From the NCBI RefSeq assembly GCF_003473485.1, contig NC_053048.1, forward strand, positions 53,069,755 through 53,133,754: a stretch of 64,000 nt of DNA, written 5' to 3'. Source of the DNA: Medicago truncatula. Its lineage: Eukaryota; Streptophyta; Magnoliopsida; Fabales; Fabaceae. The notes under the pieces are model-generated. The model was not told where the DNA came from. It worked only from the letters and a program-made list of their open reading frames with translations, and ran no database searches. The first letter of the stretch is position 1. Each line of letters begins with the position of its first letter. A program made the position numbers and the translations under genes. Shown here piece after piece: positions 22,610 through 34,310 of the stretch.

Positions 22610-25600
22610 TCAAACAAAGATAGATAAGATGTTCTTCTTGAGGGTGAATTCATCTGCCTTTGCTGCACTTACTGACTGCATCAAAAGAAAATTTTCATAA
22701 ATGTTCAGATAAGCTGTCCAAATTAACTTGCAAAATAAAAGCTTTTTACATACCATGATATATTGATCTTAAGAAGTTTATTCCAAGATATATTGAGAGG
22801 CAGATTGTTAAACCAAAAAAATGTGATTATCTTGTTGCTTTGTGGACAAATAATTTATTGTTTCACATAATTAAAGAGGACAAACCATGCAATTACATGC
22901 ATCGCCATACTCGTTATCATAACATATAATCTTTAATGTAAGTTTAGGAATAATTATCATTAATGAATTACCTTCCGAAGCATTCCCTCAAGACGTTGAA
23001 TCTCGTTCTTCGCATAATCTGCACCTTTTACCATACTGCTCTTAGCAAGTTTTAAGTAGAGGTTGCCATATCTGAAATACCACAAAAACCAACATCAGAT
23101 AATTAATATCAAACAACTTAACTAGGGCCTCACAAAAAAACCAATTCAAATTATAAAACTCAAGCAAACCAGAACAAATCAAGAAATGTGATATCATTCA
23201 AACCTTGCAGTAGAACCCTTAAGCGTATTAACTTTCTCTACAAGTCTGGAAAAGACAATCTTCTTCTCATCGTCGTTGGCACTCACAAACTCCTTCACCA
23301 AGCCATCTAGAGATGGTACTATACCAGCCTAAAACATGAATAATTGGTTCACTCAGCTATCAAGATTCAAGTATATTATTCTAGTCTCTTATGATGCTAA
23401 ACATATATTTTAAACTAACTTTAGAAGTAAGTTGACCCTGTTCATCACGGTTAGTGCCACATCTCGCATTAATGAAAAATACAAAATCGTCCATATCACG
23501 ACCACCAACATAATCTTCACCGGTTTTATTGTTCTTTGGGAAAAACTTGAATGTGGGATAGGAATGAACATCATATCTGTATTAGCAAATAAACCAAATT
23601 AGGCACATGCATTTGTTAAATATGATTTTAACCTAGTTTAATAAGACAAATGAAAACATGTCACTGCACTCACTTCTCAGCCAAATCCTTGTACTCGTCA
23701 GCATCAAGATTCGCTATAACTACATCTTCCTCTAGCCTAAATGCTGCAGCAACCTTCTCATAAGTCTAAAGAAATTTGTAAAAACAGTATCAGGATCAGT
23801 CTCGATACAGTCATAATCAGGGGAAACTCATCAAACTATGATAGAAGTAGTCTTAGACATGAGAACATCCTTACATAAGCAAGGGCCTTGCAATGACCAC
23901 ACCTAAAGATAATAGCAATGAATTTGTTAAAACAAAAGTGTTCAAAAACTTTGAATATGAAAAAAGTATATATTATCATATCATAAAGTATATGAAAAAA
24001 GATAATAGCAGAACATGATTATATATTTACCATGGTGCATAGAACTCCACCAGGACATCTTTTGTTTCATCTAAGACAACCTTATCAAAGTTATCAGGGG
24101 AGAGAATTACTACACTGGGCGGAAGAGAAGGTATCTTCACATTGGTACCTACATTAATATTATATTTATACTAATGATGAACATATCAAACACCATATGC
24201 TAAAATATGCCAACAAAATAATGTTTAAAACACATTCAAAATACTATAGAGAACATAATAGATGAGTAACTACCAATCAGTAAGACATGAATAAAATTGA
24301 AAAACAACATAGGAGGGTTAGATTTTACTGCTAAGTATTCATAACATTGACTCAAAAGTCATTGAAACTTTTGGATAAAAAATTCAAGCTCAATCATTCA
24401 GAAAAGTGTGAATGCAAGTAAATTGTAAAAATAGTTTTGAAAGGTTGAATTAGCTCCCTTGCCTATGCACAACTACAAAGGGAGAAAAAAAAATCTTATG
24501 CTCAAGATTCTTGAAAAAGCATTTATAAGTCTTACATTCCAAAATCCAAACATAGTAAGATTGTTGATACTCAACAAAAATCCTCATCAAATGAATAGAT
24601 TAATAGTAAGTGTGTAACATGCCAAAATTACTACTCCAAGATTATAGCAATTCCTTTGATAATACACATCTTGACATCATGCACAATAAGAGAATGAATA
24701 AATAGAAAGCAAACAACAACATAACTCAATAAGTAGAAAAGTAACAATTCACTTAAATACCTCCTTCAATATTTAGGAAAGCAGCAAGGGCTTCAGCGGT
24801 ACGTGCGCCTTCAAACCTAAAGAAAACATTCTTTGTTCATGGTTATAGCGGTTGACATTACAATACCAACAAGTAAAGAGCATGAATATCTCTCAAATTT
24901 TCTATGGTAAAAAGAGATGTTTGAAAGGAAAGAAAATGGACAAAGTGCTCACTTTTTTGGATTTAGTGATCCCTTGGGAAACCACTTTATTGTAGGGTAA
25001 CCAGAAACCCCATACTTAGTGCAAACGCTTTTATGTTCATCACAATCAACCTATAGATATGAATAAATATTGGTCAAGGATGGTGATAAAAGATAAAAGA
25101 TGAAGAATAATTTGAGACATAGGTAACTAACCTTTCCAATCAAAATGGTGTTAGTTTTTCTAAAACTAGTTGCCAATTTTTCATACTCCGGGGCAAGTTT
25201 TTTACAATGTCCACACCTGACATTACAAACACAATTCACATTGAGTTGGCATCACACGACTAACAACAATTACTCTAACGTTCTATTTTTAACACAATTT
25301 ATGTTGTTTCCACAAAGTCCACGTAAAATGTACAGAACCCATATGGATTTAATCTAATTATTGATTGAAATTCATATTGGTCTCGTAACTTTGAATTTAA
25401 GCTCCATATTACGCGTGTGAGACTCATACGAATTTAATCTAATAGAAGAGTGAATGTTGATTTGATTGGGATCAAATGATATACAATATATGCATTTTGT
25501 ATAAAACTGTGTTATGAGATGAGAGAATAAGGATGATTGTTTTACCAAGGAGCATAAAACTCGACAAGAGCACCACGATCCTTGCCAACCTCTTCTTCAA

Positions 25601-25700
25601 AGGTGTCTTTTGTGAGTACAACGACATCATTGGCTAAAGCAGTTGAGATCAGAAATACAAATGTCATAGCTCCAACACCTAACATTCTTGATATCCACAT
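22610..25700 (-). CDS. PDIL2: Protein disulfide isomerase, PDIL2 type
   Basis: Eleven exons on the minus strand are 25700-25546, 25216-25132, 25050-24953, 24816-24761, 24148-24031, 23902-23875, 23765-23674, 23576-23420, 23328-23204, 23071-22972 and 22675-22610. They give 359 residues. The N-terminus [20 protein letters not shown] plus ALA looks like a signal peptide, cleaved near residue 23. Two thioredoxin domains follow, with WCGHC active sites at residues 52-56 and 171-175. The C-terminal part from about 255 is alpha-helical ([29 protein letters not shown]) like the ERp29C domain. Plant PDIL2-1/2-2 (about 361 aa) share this a-a'-D layout. It should catalyse disulfide formation and exchange in the ER lumen. 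There is no KDEL; the protein ends LSIFV, as in PDIL2 relatives. The sixth exon is only 28 nt and carries the second CGHC. It is divergent from ZMAT2. Confidence 0.93.
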
Positions 25701-25817
25701 TGTTCTTTTGGATTAACTTTGTTTCCTCTCTGATTATTACTACAACGTGTTTTCTTCCTTCTTGTTGGATTTGTTGATGAAATCATATTCACTATTCAGT
25801 GTCTGAGCAAAACTAAA

Positions 25818-25832
25818 TATAGTATACTTGAT
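25818..25832 (-). promoter_or_regulatory. Possible TATA region of the PDIL2 gene
   Basis: On the minus strand the stretch reads about TATACTATATTTAG, roughly 120-130 bp upstream of the PDIL2 start codon. The position suits a TATA box with a leader of about 90 nt. No transcript evidence is available. Confidence 0.35.
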
Positions 25833-25886
25833 TTTGATACACTCCTCAATTAAAAAAAACAAAAGTTAAATAAATAAAATGAAGAA

Positions 25887-25958
25887 GGGGTGTTGCGAGA
25901 ATCGAACTCACGACCTCTCGCACCCGAAGCGAGAATCATACCACTAGACCAAACACCC
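25887..25958 (-). tRNA. tRNA-Pro(CGG)
   Basis: The minus strand folds as a 72-nt cloverleaf. The acceptor is GGGTGTT paired with AACACCC plus a C discriminator base, and the D-arm region is TTGGTCTAGTGGTAT. The anticodon arm is CTCGC-TTCGGGT-GCGAG with anticodon CGG, and the T arm contains GTTCGATTC. No intron is present and CCA is not encoded, as usual in eukaryotes. A TTTT termination tract follows within about 10 bp. It sits 187 bp upstream of the PDIL2 ATG, in the shared promoter interval with ZMAT2. Confidence 0.95.
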
Positions 25959-26184
25959 GTTTTGATGTTCGATTTAATGTTGTAAATTATATAATTATTT
26001 CAATTAGTAGGAGAGTTTTCATTGTTTTTGTCTTTCTCGCAAAATTTAACTAGGGTTTCACTCCTAAAATCCCCAATTCAAATTTTATTCTGTTTCAAAT
26101 CAATCAATCATAAACGAACACCTTCACTCATCATCCTAATTCCAATTTTCTCTAGAACTAGAATCGCTTATTTTTCGAACAAAA

Positions 26185-29100
26185 ATGTCTAACACCACAA
26201 GCAACAGTGTAAGTTTAATTTTATCTCCCCAATATTGTCGATGTTTTAAAGTTCTTCAAATTATTAATTTGATTCGGTTGAATTAGGCCGCTGGGGTTGA
26301 CAACACATTCAGAAGAAAATTCGATCGTGAAGAGTATCTTGAACGTGCTCGTGAGCGTGAGAGACAGGAAGAAGAGAAAGCTAAACCTAAAGGTAAACTA
26401 ATTTCACATTACTTTCAATATAATCGATTACTTTTTGTAACTTCATATTATATATAGGTAGAGGTCCTCCAGTGCAGAGGAAACCATTGAAACATAGAGA
26501 TTATGAAGTAGACCTTGAATCCCGCTTGGGAAAAACTCAGGTATGTTTTAAGAAGGTTCTGGTCTGTCTGGATTAGTTTCTTTCAGTCTATCTGCTGCTA
26601 TAACTACTGTTTAGGATAATTTATAAGCGCGCGCTTATTTCTATAGGATTTTAAACAGGGCCTAAGTCAATGTCAAGGATTTATAGGATTTAAAAAAAAT
26701 TATAAGTTTGCTTTTTGAGTTTGGAAATATGTTTAAGCGTTTTACATTGTAGGCTTTTAGTTCGTGGGGATGCATCCTCCACTGGCACCAAGATTTTGTT
26801 ATACCATCCATCTTTACTGATAAGAGATATCTTGTCATATTTTGCAGGTTGTAACGCCGGTTGCACCACTAAGCCAACAGGTACTTGTTTTCTATTTTGT
26901 CTTTGTGTACTTTGAAATCTGAAAACATGATTCTTTTCTCATCTGTATGTGTTTTTGAATTTTAACCTCCTTGCTCTCTTGATAACCTTTATTTCTTTTG
27001 TTGGGGAGGTGTTGGGACTTATGGGTGATTAAGTGTTTTGAGTTTTTCAACTGACTATCAAACTTTGCTTGTTAAAAATATGGGCACGTTTGTCATTGAG
27101 TGCCGAAGTTTTCCAAATTCCTGTGGACTTGTCGGTGGGTACTTCATCATGTGTCTCCTAACCGTTGAAGTACCGTGAAAGTTCTCTTTTTCCAAATTAT
27201 ATGTGGGCAAGGCCCGAAAAGACCAAACGAGTGATCTTTCACCATTGGCAGAGCTCCACAATGCTTTGGCTGTGTTTTTTGAGATTTTAATTGTCTTGTG
27301 GAAAACCCTTTTTCTAGACATTACAATTTTAATTCAAATTGTGACTTTCTCACTTTTGAAATTAATTTTTGCAAGGATTTCATTAAATTTTAGAAATGAT
27401 CTTAGGGTCATCATAACTGTGTGATATATTAGGGAAGATCATGGCTTGATTTACAGTCACATGATTTATGTATCTTGATTTTGACAACCTTGCCAAGGAT
27501 CCTATATGGATAATCTTTTTGTTACAACTTATGCAGTACCTTTGGATTTAATAATGTATATTGCAGGCTGGATATTACTGCTCAGTTTGTGAGTGCGTGG
27601 TGAAGGACTCTGCAAACTACTTGGATCATATTAATGGAAAGAAACGTATGTAGTCTTTTTGGCATATTTTCTTTGATTTTTCAGTGTATATATTGCTTTA
27701 ATTGCCGTCACTTTGCTCATGGTTATTCTTGTATTATTCCACAGATCAGAGAGCGTTGGGCATGTCTATGCGAGCTGAACGTTCTTCTCTCAAACAGGTA
27801 CAGTGATATAGGTTTCAGAAAATGAAATAAATAACAGAGAAATACCATTTTGATCTCTGCTGTCAAAGCGGAAATGCGGCACGGTGCGGGCGCGTAGCGG
27901 GCGCTATTTCGGTGACGCGGACACTAATATATTTAATATTAAAATACTATACTGTTAAAAAAATTACTAAAATACCTTAAACATTACTCAAAATTCATGA
28001 AGTATTCCTAATTTGAAATAAAAGTCACAAGTCTTAAGCAAAACATAAAACATATTTGCAAAAAATACTAATAAAATTCAAGGAAACCGACACTTTAAGC
28101 CTCTAAAGCTTAAAGTAACAAAACTGCAAAACATTAACAATTAACAAGTTCATCCTCCCAATTAACAAATTGACAAATTAACAATTAACAACTAACAAAT
28201 TGACAAATTAACAAATTCTGAAATCAAGAGATGAAGAGAGGAGAACAAAGATGGGTTCTGAGATGATGAGACGAGGAGATGGATTTTTTTTGTTGGTACG
28301 ATGAAGAAGTTGAGTTTGTGGCTGTGTATTTGGTTCTGGTGGAGAAGAGTAATAGTTAGGGTTTTGAAAATTACAAAAATGACACTTAAAACGGTTTTAA
28401 ATGATGGGAAATCTAGTATTTTACATTTTTGATATTTACAGATTTGGGGTTCTGAAAACAAAAAGAATTGCATGGACAGGTAAAACCATGCATAGACAAT
28501 AGAGAGTGCCCAGTCCCTAATGTCCCAACTGATTCCAGCCTACCCCTCCTCTCTTCTCATCCCATCCATATACTCTCTCCCTTTCATAGTCCGATCTGGC
28601 CACCCCTCCTCTTAGGCCTTATCTTATAGGCTTCTTCTCTAGCCCTCCTCTTGGGCCTCATCTCATAGGCTTCTTCTCTAGTTTGGGCCTTGAGTCTGCA
28701 CCATTCAGCTCAAGATAGCCTTCTAGTCTATGAATTCTAATGACCATGCCAGTACCTTTGACATTGCTTGAAATAATACATTTTTTGTTCACATCCATGC
28801 ATGCATGTGTCCATTATGTGTTATTTGGTTTCTGTAGTTTTATATGTGCCTCTGCATGACAGTTGTAAATCTTTGTGATGAACGCAGGTTCAGGAACGGT
28901 TTGAAAATCTGAAGAAACGGAAAGACCTAGGAAGCTTTACAGAGCAAGGTAAAGCCTAAGATAATATAAGAGAGTAGGCTATTTGTTAAATAGAACTTTG
29001 CAACGTTAACGTCTATTATGGTTTTATTTTATGAGTAGTGCTAGCAACACTCTCTTTTTAGCGCTCTCTCTTAACACTCACTCCCTTATTGGTTGAAATC

Positions 29101-29961
29101 AATGTATGTTCCACCACTTTATGTGGGTTCCATTTCCGAATTGTAGGACACATTGATTTAACCCAATAAAAGTGTGAGAAAAGAGAGTGTTGCTACTTGC
29201 TAGCCCTACTCATTTCTTTCTTGGCCTGAAATTGTAGAAGCTCAATTCAACTGACCTTTCAATTAAGGAGATTGATCTTTAACTAAAGTTTGGGAACAGT
29301 CATAACAATTTGCTAATTTTTCAATTAGTAGTGTATCGTATTTTTGACTACTTCTAGGAGTGATATGTAAATTTTGAAAGTATTCATGTTGAAATTTCAA
29401 ATTTTGGTAGCACAAAGTCCAGTCTACACACTTTGATGTTCTGTCACCTTAATGTGGAAGTTGAATTTTATTTTTTTGCAGATTTTGATGAAAGGATATT
29501 AAAACAGCAACAAGAGGAGGAAGAAAGAAAGCGACTGCGTCGGGAAAAGAAAAAAGAAAAGGTCTGATCCGTTTGCAGATTACAGTTTCTTATTTTCAAT
29601 TAGTATACAAAATCTTGGAAAAATCCTTTTTCTCTCCTCTCATTTCTGTCTAGCTTTCTGATTTGCTTTGAGTAAAATGTCATTACTTAACTGTTAATGA
29701 ATCCATCTATCTTTCTAAAAATGATTTTATGATATTTTAAAAAGTTAAAGTTCCTTTTTTCACAATGATTTTATGATATTTTAAAAAGTTAAAGTTCCTT
29801 TTTTCACAAAGCAGCAATTAACTAATGCTCAATTTTCTTCTTCACAACTAATGCTCAATTTTTGCATTCAGAAGAAGGAAGCAGTAGAAGAACCTGAAAT
29901 GGATCCTGACGTTGCTGCCTTGATGGGGTTTGGAGGTTTTCGGTCGTCCAACAAAAAGTGA
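26185..29961 (+). CDS. ZMAT2: ZMAT2/SNU23-like U1-type zinc-finger splicing protein
   Basis: Nine exons are 26185-26208, 26287-26392, 26458-26540, 26848-26880, 27567-27645, 27745-27797, 28888-28948, 29482-29561 and 29872-29961. They give about 202 residues, matching the family (human ZMAT2 is 199). The N-terminal [17 protein letters not shown] is typical. A U1/matrin-type C2H2 finger is split over two exons: [20 protein letters not shown] then KKH, with C-x2-C and H-x5-H ligands. It continues as [21 protein letters not shown] charged helix [16 protein letters not shown] and a short tail [10 protein letters not shown] end the protein. ZMAT2/Snu23 is a component of the U4/U6.U5 tri-snRNP and spliceosomal B complex, acting in the nucleus near the 5' splice site. 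Introns 6 and 7 carry repeats. The start is the first ATG and fits the family length. Confidence 0.95.
27866..28480. other. Repeat-like insert in ZMAT2 intron 6 beginning with a GC-rich patch
   Basis: Positions 27866-27930 are strikingly GC-rich (GCGGCACGGTGCGGGCGCGT) inside an otherwise AT-rich intron. They are followed by A-rich, then CAAATTAACAAATTGAC-type low-complexity sequence, then a G-rich stretch. Terminal GC-rich patches like this occur in some plant hAT-like elements, but I could not find the matching inverted end. Its nature stays open. Confidence 0.35.
28604..28681 (+). repeat. 39-bp tandem duplication in ZMAT2 intron 6
   Basis: CCCTCCTCTTAGGCCTTATC followed by TTATAGGCTTCTTCTCTAG is repeated at once with a few substitutions (starts at 28604 and 28643). 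It is intronic and pyrimidine-rich. Confidence 0.75.
29031..29213. mobile_element. MITE in ZMAT2 intron 7, 183 bp
   Basis: Inverted ends ATGAGTAGTGCTAGCAACAC (left) and, reverse complemented, ATGAGTAGGGCTAGCAAGTA (right) enclose a short AT-rich core without coding capacity. CAACACTCTCTTTT also occurs in both arms. It resembles the hairpin at 35093-35252 in its arm motifs (AGCAACAC, ACTCTCTTT). The target duplication is unclear, so no superfamily is assigned. Confidence 0.65.
29721..29808 (+). repeat. Perfect 44-bp tandem duplication in ZMAT2 intron 8
   Basis: A 44-bp block starting ATGATTTTATGATATTTTAA is present twice back to back (29721-29764 and 29765-29808) without a difference. It lies 64 bp before the last exon. 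Perfect identity points to a recent event. Confidence 0.9.
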
Positions 29962-30460
29962 CATTCTTCTACATGTGGGATGAGCTGTGTGAAATTTTGA
30001 GCAATTTTCTGCAATGTTGAACAGAATCTGGTAGCTAACAGTTTGGTTCTGGGTGGTTTTAGGATGAACCTATGATCAAATGGAAAATAGTTGGGATCAA
30101 ACAATAGTTTGCAAGCTGTCCATGGTGTTATATTTATTCACAAGATTGGTATGTTTGTTGTACATTTCTTCTGATAGCTAACATGATGTATCATATAATC
30201 TTGAAACATGTATTATTTACCATTATCCATGTGGGGAGTGACAGATTGCCATGGCTCAGAGATATCCATTATGAACATTCGATTTAATTCTATAGTGGGC
30301 TAATGCTTTCCAAAGGGTGAATATTTTTTGATCGAGGAAGATATACATGCTATTTTTTGCCCAATAATAACTATATACGTGTTTAATTGATGATTTTCTA
30401 GCCAGAATAATAATGTTTGTATTTGCGATAGCATATGCACAGCTTGCAGTAAACTATAAG

Positions 30461-30600
30461 AGTGTGTTTGGATGGGGGAATGTAATGTTTTGAGGGAATT
30501 CAACTACTTTGAGGTGAATTCTATTGTTTGAATCCATCTCAAAATAATTGAATTCCCTCAACATTACATTACCTCAAATATTCCCCCATCCAAACACACT
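30461..30600. mobile_element. Short hairpin MITE, 140 bp
   Basis: Inverted ends AGTGTGTTTGGATGGGGGAA and its complement TTCCCCCATCCAAACACACT are perfect over 20 bp. Most of the element folds back further (GAATTCAA/TTGAATTC). The direct repeat ATAAG flanks it (30456-30460 and 30601-30605). TGTTTGG-type ends recall PIF/Harbinger MITEs, but a 5-bp flank is not their usual 3 bp. Confidence 0.75.
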
Positions 30601-31154
30601 ATAAGGGTTTGTTGAATAAAAAAATCCTCATAGTTTGCAGTCAAGGAATCATTGGACGAATACAGTTTTCTGTCCATTGCTATTTCATGACTGCTAATGT
30701 TGTAGTCCATGATGTTTATCATTGGACCACCTTGCAATTCAGTAACATGTGGACAAGCATTCTTCTGAAATGTGAATTGTTTCTGTTCACTATGTTGATA
30801 AATGTTTTTGACAATAAATTTCGCAACTATTTTTTAAATGGTTATTAATTGTGGTTCTAATAGTGGTCAGTTCCGTTCACTGAAATGGCAAACATTCAAA
30901 TCTATATATAGTTGAAAACTTATAAAAATCGTGGTTAATCACATTCAAATTCGTGGTGAATCACATTCAAATTTGTGGTCAATTATATTCGGTGAGTAGT
31001 CAGTCAATAAGTTGACACTTGTATTAAACTTTTTCCTGCAAACACATATACACTAGATTTTTTCAAATACTCAAATACAAATACTCACTCACTCACTCCA
31101 GCATATGAATCCTTAGATTTTTTCAAAAAAATACCGAATCTTGATATATAGATA

Positions 31155-31857
31155 CAGCAATGATAACTGGACACAAAAAAGCCTAACACAATTCAGACAC
31201 CGTATTTGATACAGTATTTTTTTTTTCTTTCTTTCTTCTCTTTCCTTGTTACTCTGTCAGTCTATCTTCTCTCTCACTCCCTCCATTTTCGGCTCCTCTC
31301 ATAGCTCACACCATCACTGTTAGACACTCTAACCACTCCACAAGTCTCCGGCGACTACCGTCGTTCTTCTCTCCAATCTATTTCATCTTCAAAGAAGAAC
31401 CCAAAAAACACAGATCTAAAATCACAGAAGCACAACAACACAGCGGCCGGAGAGAGGCGACCGCCGGTGAGAAGTTGTTAATCGCGATGGATTGAGGTCG
31501 AATCTGAAAGGATGGTGGTGCTGAGGACGATGGTTGTGGTGGTGGTTGCACCTCTTTACCAAAGTTCACTCTGTTCTGATCTCCCTCGTCGGCGATGGTG
31601 ATGGATGAGCTGGAGAAGAGGGTTTGAGATGAGGACGGCCAACGGTTTGGACGGCGGGGTGGTAACTGTCAGGACAGCCAACGATGGTGGTGGTGTGGTC
31701 TGAAGAGAGAGTGAGGGAGAAAGAAGGAGACGATGAGAGAAAGAGAGAAAAAGTTGCAGCTGAAAATCCAAGTATACCCCTTATGTCAGTGGAAATTACG
31801 AAATTGTCCCTGATGTTGTATTTGTGTCTGAAAAAGTGTGTTTAGTTATCATTTCTG
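31155..31857. mobile_element. Mutator-like element, 703 bp, with gene-like filler
   Basis: Ends CAGCAATGATAAC and, reverse complemented, CAGAAATGATAAC are inverted repeats that continue imperfectly for about 45 bp. The perfect 9-bp direct repeat ATATAGATA flanks it (31146-31154 and 31858-31866), the size expected for Mutator-like elements. The interior (about 31260-31760) is much richer in G and C than its surroundings. It holds CCGGCGACTACCGTCG, GGTGGTGGT and GATGAGAGAAAG stretches like the 5' part of a plant gene, so a captured host fragment (Pack-MULE) is plausible. The frames at 31378-31569 and 31556-31771 are not convincing proteins. Confidence 0.7.
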
Positions 31858-32229
31858 ATATAGATAATATGATAGGAAGAAATACACTATGTCATCATCG
31901 TTGTATTTTGTTGTATATCCGGCACCTATTGTATTCTGTTGCTTTGCATACCTAGTGCATCTTGTTTTTTTTTTTTTTTGGTTACATACCTAGTGCATCT
32001 TGTGCGGGTAGTGCCTAATAAATTTTGCTGATTCAAAAAAAAAAATCAATTATTCATCGTTTAACACCCAATTGATCAATTATTTTCGATTAACGTGGAT
32101 GTGAATTAGCTGATATGGTTTTGGGATAGTTCCCACTTCCCACTATAACTTGATCCTAGATTTCTAGCTACTCCATCCAACAAGGAATTAGCTTATAAAA
32201 TCTGTGTTGTAAACTACTATGGTATCCTT

Positions 32230-32985
32230 GAGACACTTTTAGTTCACACTTGTTTTGTTTGAGTCTCTCTCTCGGTACCCCCTCTCCTCTCCCTCCTCAC
32301 ATATCAAAACGCGATTCTCACCTCTCATGGTCTCCCCACGCTTCACCTTCGGCGATGCGACGGACGACGGCAACATAAGTGCATCACGGCAGCAATGTGG
32401 AGGCAGCAGCAGCACAGTGCTCCTCTGAACTCTCATATATGTCACTTCAGTTTGTTGTTTTCTTGATTTTCAGTTTAGGTTTGTTCTTCTCCCTGTCATT
32501 CTATGTTTCATTCCTTTGATTTTGATTCCTTTCATTTCAGTTTGTTCTCTTAAAAGTTATAATTTCATTCTTTTGATTTGATTCCTTTCACTTCAGTTTG
32601 CTTGAACCCTAGAAATACAAAATTGGGGGAAACAAGATCCTTGATTTTCTATGTTGTTTGATTCAATTCTATTTTATTCCTATGTTGCTGATTCAATTCA
32701 ATTCTATTTTAATTACTTGCTCAAGTCATTGTTCATATTCACCGTTTCTAGTTTGATTTTGTTACTTGTAATTTATGTGTGAATTGTGCATTTTGAAGGA
32801 GAGTATGGACAAAGTCAAACATAAGAAACTTGAAGCATTTTATAAAAGAATACTTCCTGTCCCTGAGGAAGATGCAAATTGTATAGCTTCAACATCAAAT
32901 CTCGAACAGAACCCTTCCGGTGATCAAACAGTTCAACCGGACGAGCAGCCTTGCAAGATTCAAAAAGCCTTGTAAGTCTTTGCTA
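32230..32985 (+). pseudogene. Possible 5' end of a hAT-type transposase-like gene
   Basis: A CT-rich leader (32260-32330) and a T-rich stretch with intron character end at TTTTGAAG near 32801. A frame follows starting MDKVKHKKLEAFYKRILPVP and continuing EEDANCIASTSNLEQ, with DEQPCKIQKAL up to a donor-like GTAAGT at 32972. N-termini of plant zinc-finger (TTF-type) hAT transposases often read as a basic 'M..FFKR' start followed by an acidic serine-rich stretch. The similarity is weak, and no BED/TTF finger or catalytic part follows. It may equally be a fragment of a host gene. Confidence 0.35.
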
Positions 32986-32999
32986 ATTTGTTTAAGCAT

Positions 33000-34300
33000 T
33001 TTATTTAGTTGCTCCGGTTGGTTGGTAGGGTTCCAAACTTGCATCATGGAGCATATGTAGCAGTCTGGTGCGATTGTTTTTCTATTTTGCACGTGGCAAG
33101 CATCTGAGTAGGCTGGTTTTGATCCTCTAAGTTTAGGATAGGTTATCTCTCTAGTTGGTATATAGTATATTTGGAGCTTTAGTCTCGTGTTTGAGCTATT
33201 GCAGTGATATTTTTTTGGATGAAATTGTATATAACTTTTATGAATTTCAATTATAATATTTAGTACATATTTACCGCACCCTCCAATATTTTCGGCAAGA
33301 TCCACCACTGCGGCAACAAGGCCCATGCTTTTACTTCTTTGAACTAACCAGCTATGTTAAGGATCAACATTAAAGAATGAACAATGATGAAATCAATTGC
33401 ATCAACTATTAGTATGTTAACTTTTTTGAAAAGAAAATAGAAAAACATGATTCATGAGGTATACATACAAAAACAATTAAATTCAATCAACCACAATTAC
33501 AAGGAAAAGGACACAGTCTGATTATTATTCAGTTGCTTAAGACCTGCGTTTTTCTATTACTCAATTAACAGTGTAATACTCAACTACTGTCCAGTTGTGT
33601 AGTTTTCAACAAAAGATCAGTGGGATATGTACTTCCAATTTGTTGATATTGTTGTTGTCTACAATATATCTTCCAAAAGACAGTGGTACAATAACAAATT
33701 TTCAAGGAAATGATATTTGCATGTAATTTAATAGTGAGATCATCTCCTTCACCATCATCCATGACCAAACCAGTATCAACCATTTCTGAACCACAACCAC
33801 CCACAAATCACACCAGCACCGATATCAAAAATCTTCAGTCCCACCATCTAATGCAAAAGAGCGAGAAACCTCAACCTTTGAAACACACGTATTCCTTTCA
33901 TAGCAAATGCATCATAAGAATCATTCAAAGCCAGTGCATCACACGTTTTTTTTTTTTTCTTTCTTTCTTTTCATAGCCACACCATCACATGCATCGATAG
34001 CGACACTCACGGCCACCACATCACGTGAACTGGAAATGCAAAGACTCACACGTCACAAGAGACATTAATACTAAAAAAATCAATCATGGCAAAGGCAAAC
34101 CCTAAACCCTATCATCGCCAACATATGTAAAGCAAGAAACCCACAACAAAAGAGATAAGAGAAAACAAAGAGATAGAAGTGATCAAACCAATATCTACGA
34201 TAACCATATGACCACAAAAGCAAAAAAAAAAAAAAAAAACACAATCAAACCGAACAAAACAACAATTGGACGATTCAGAACAAAGAAAAAAGATTGTTAA
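33000..34300. other. Stretch without a supported gene; telomere-like box
   Basis: Several frames occur but none has a recognisable domain. At 34097-34110 there is AAACCCTAAACCCT, two telomere-type repeat units (a telo-box), and GGTTTAGGGTTTT lies at 34515-34527. Telo-boxes are frequent in promoters of translation and growth genes, but no gene start is evident beside them here. Confidence 0.4.
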
Positions 34301-34310
34301 AACAACATTT

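Noticed and set aside
31378-31771. Minus-strand proline/serine-rich frames
   Set aside because: Composition comes from GGTGGTGGT and CT-rich DNA within the Mutator-like element. No splice sites or domains support a gene.
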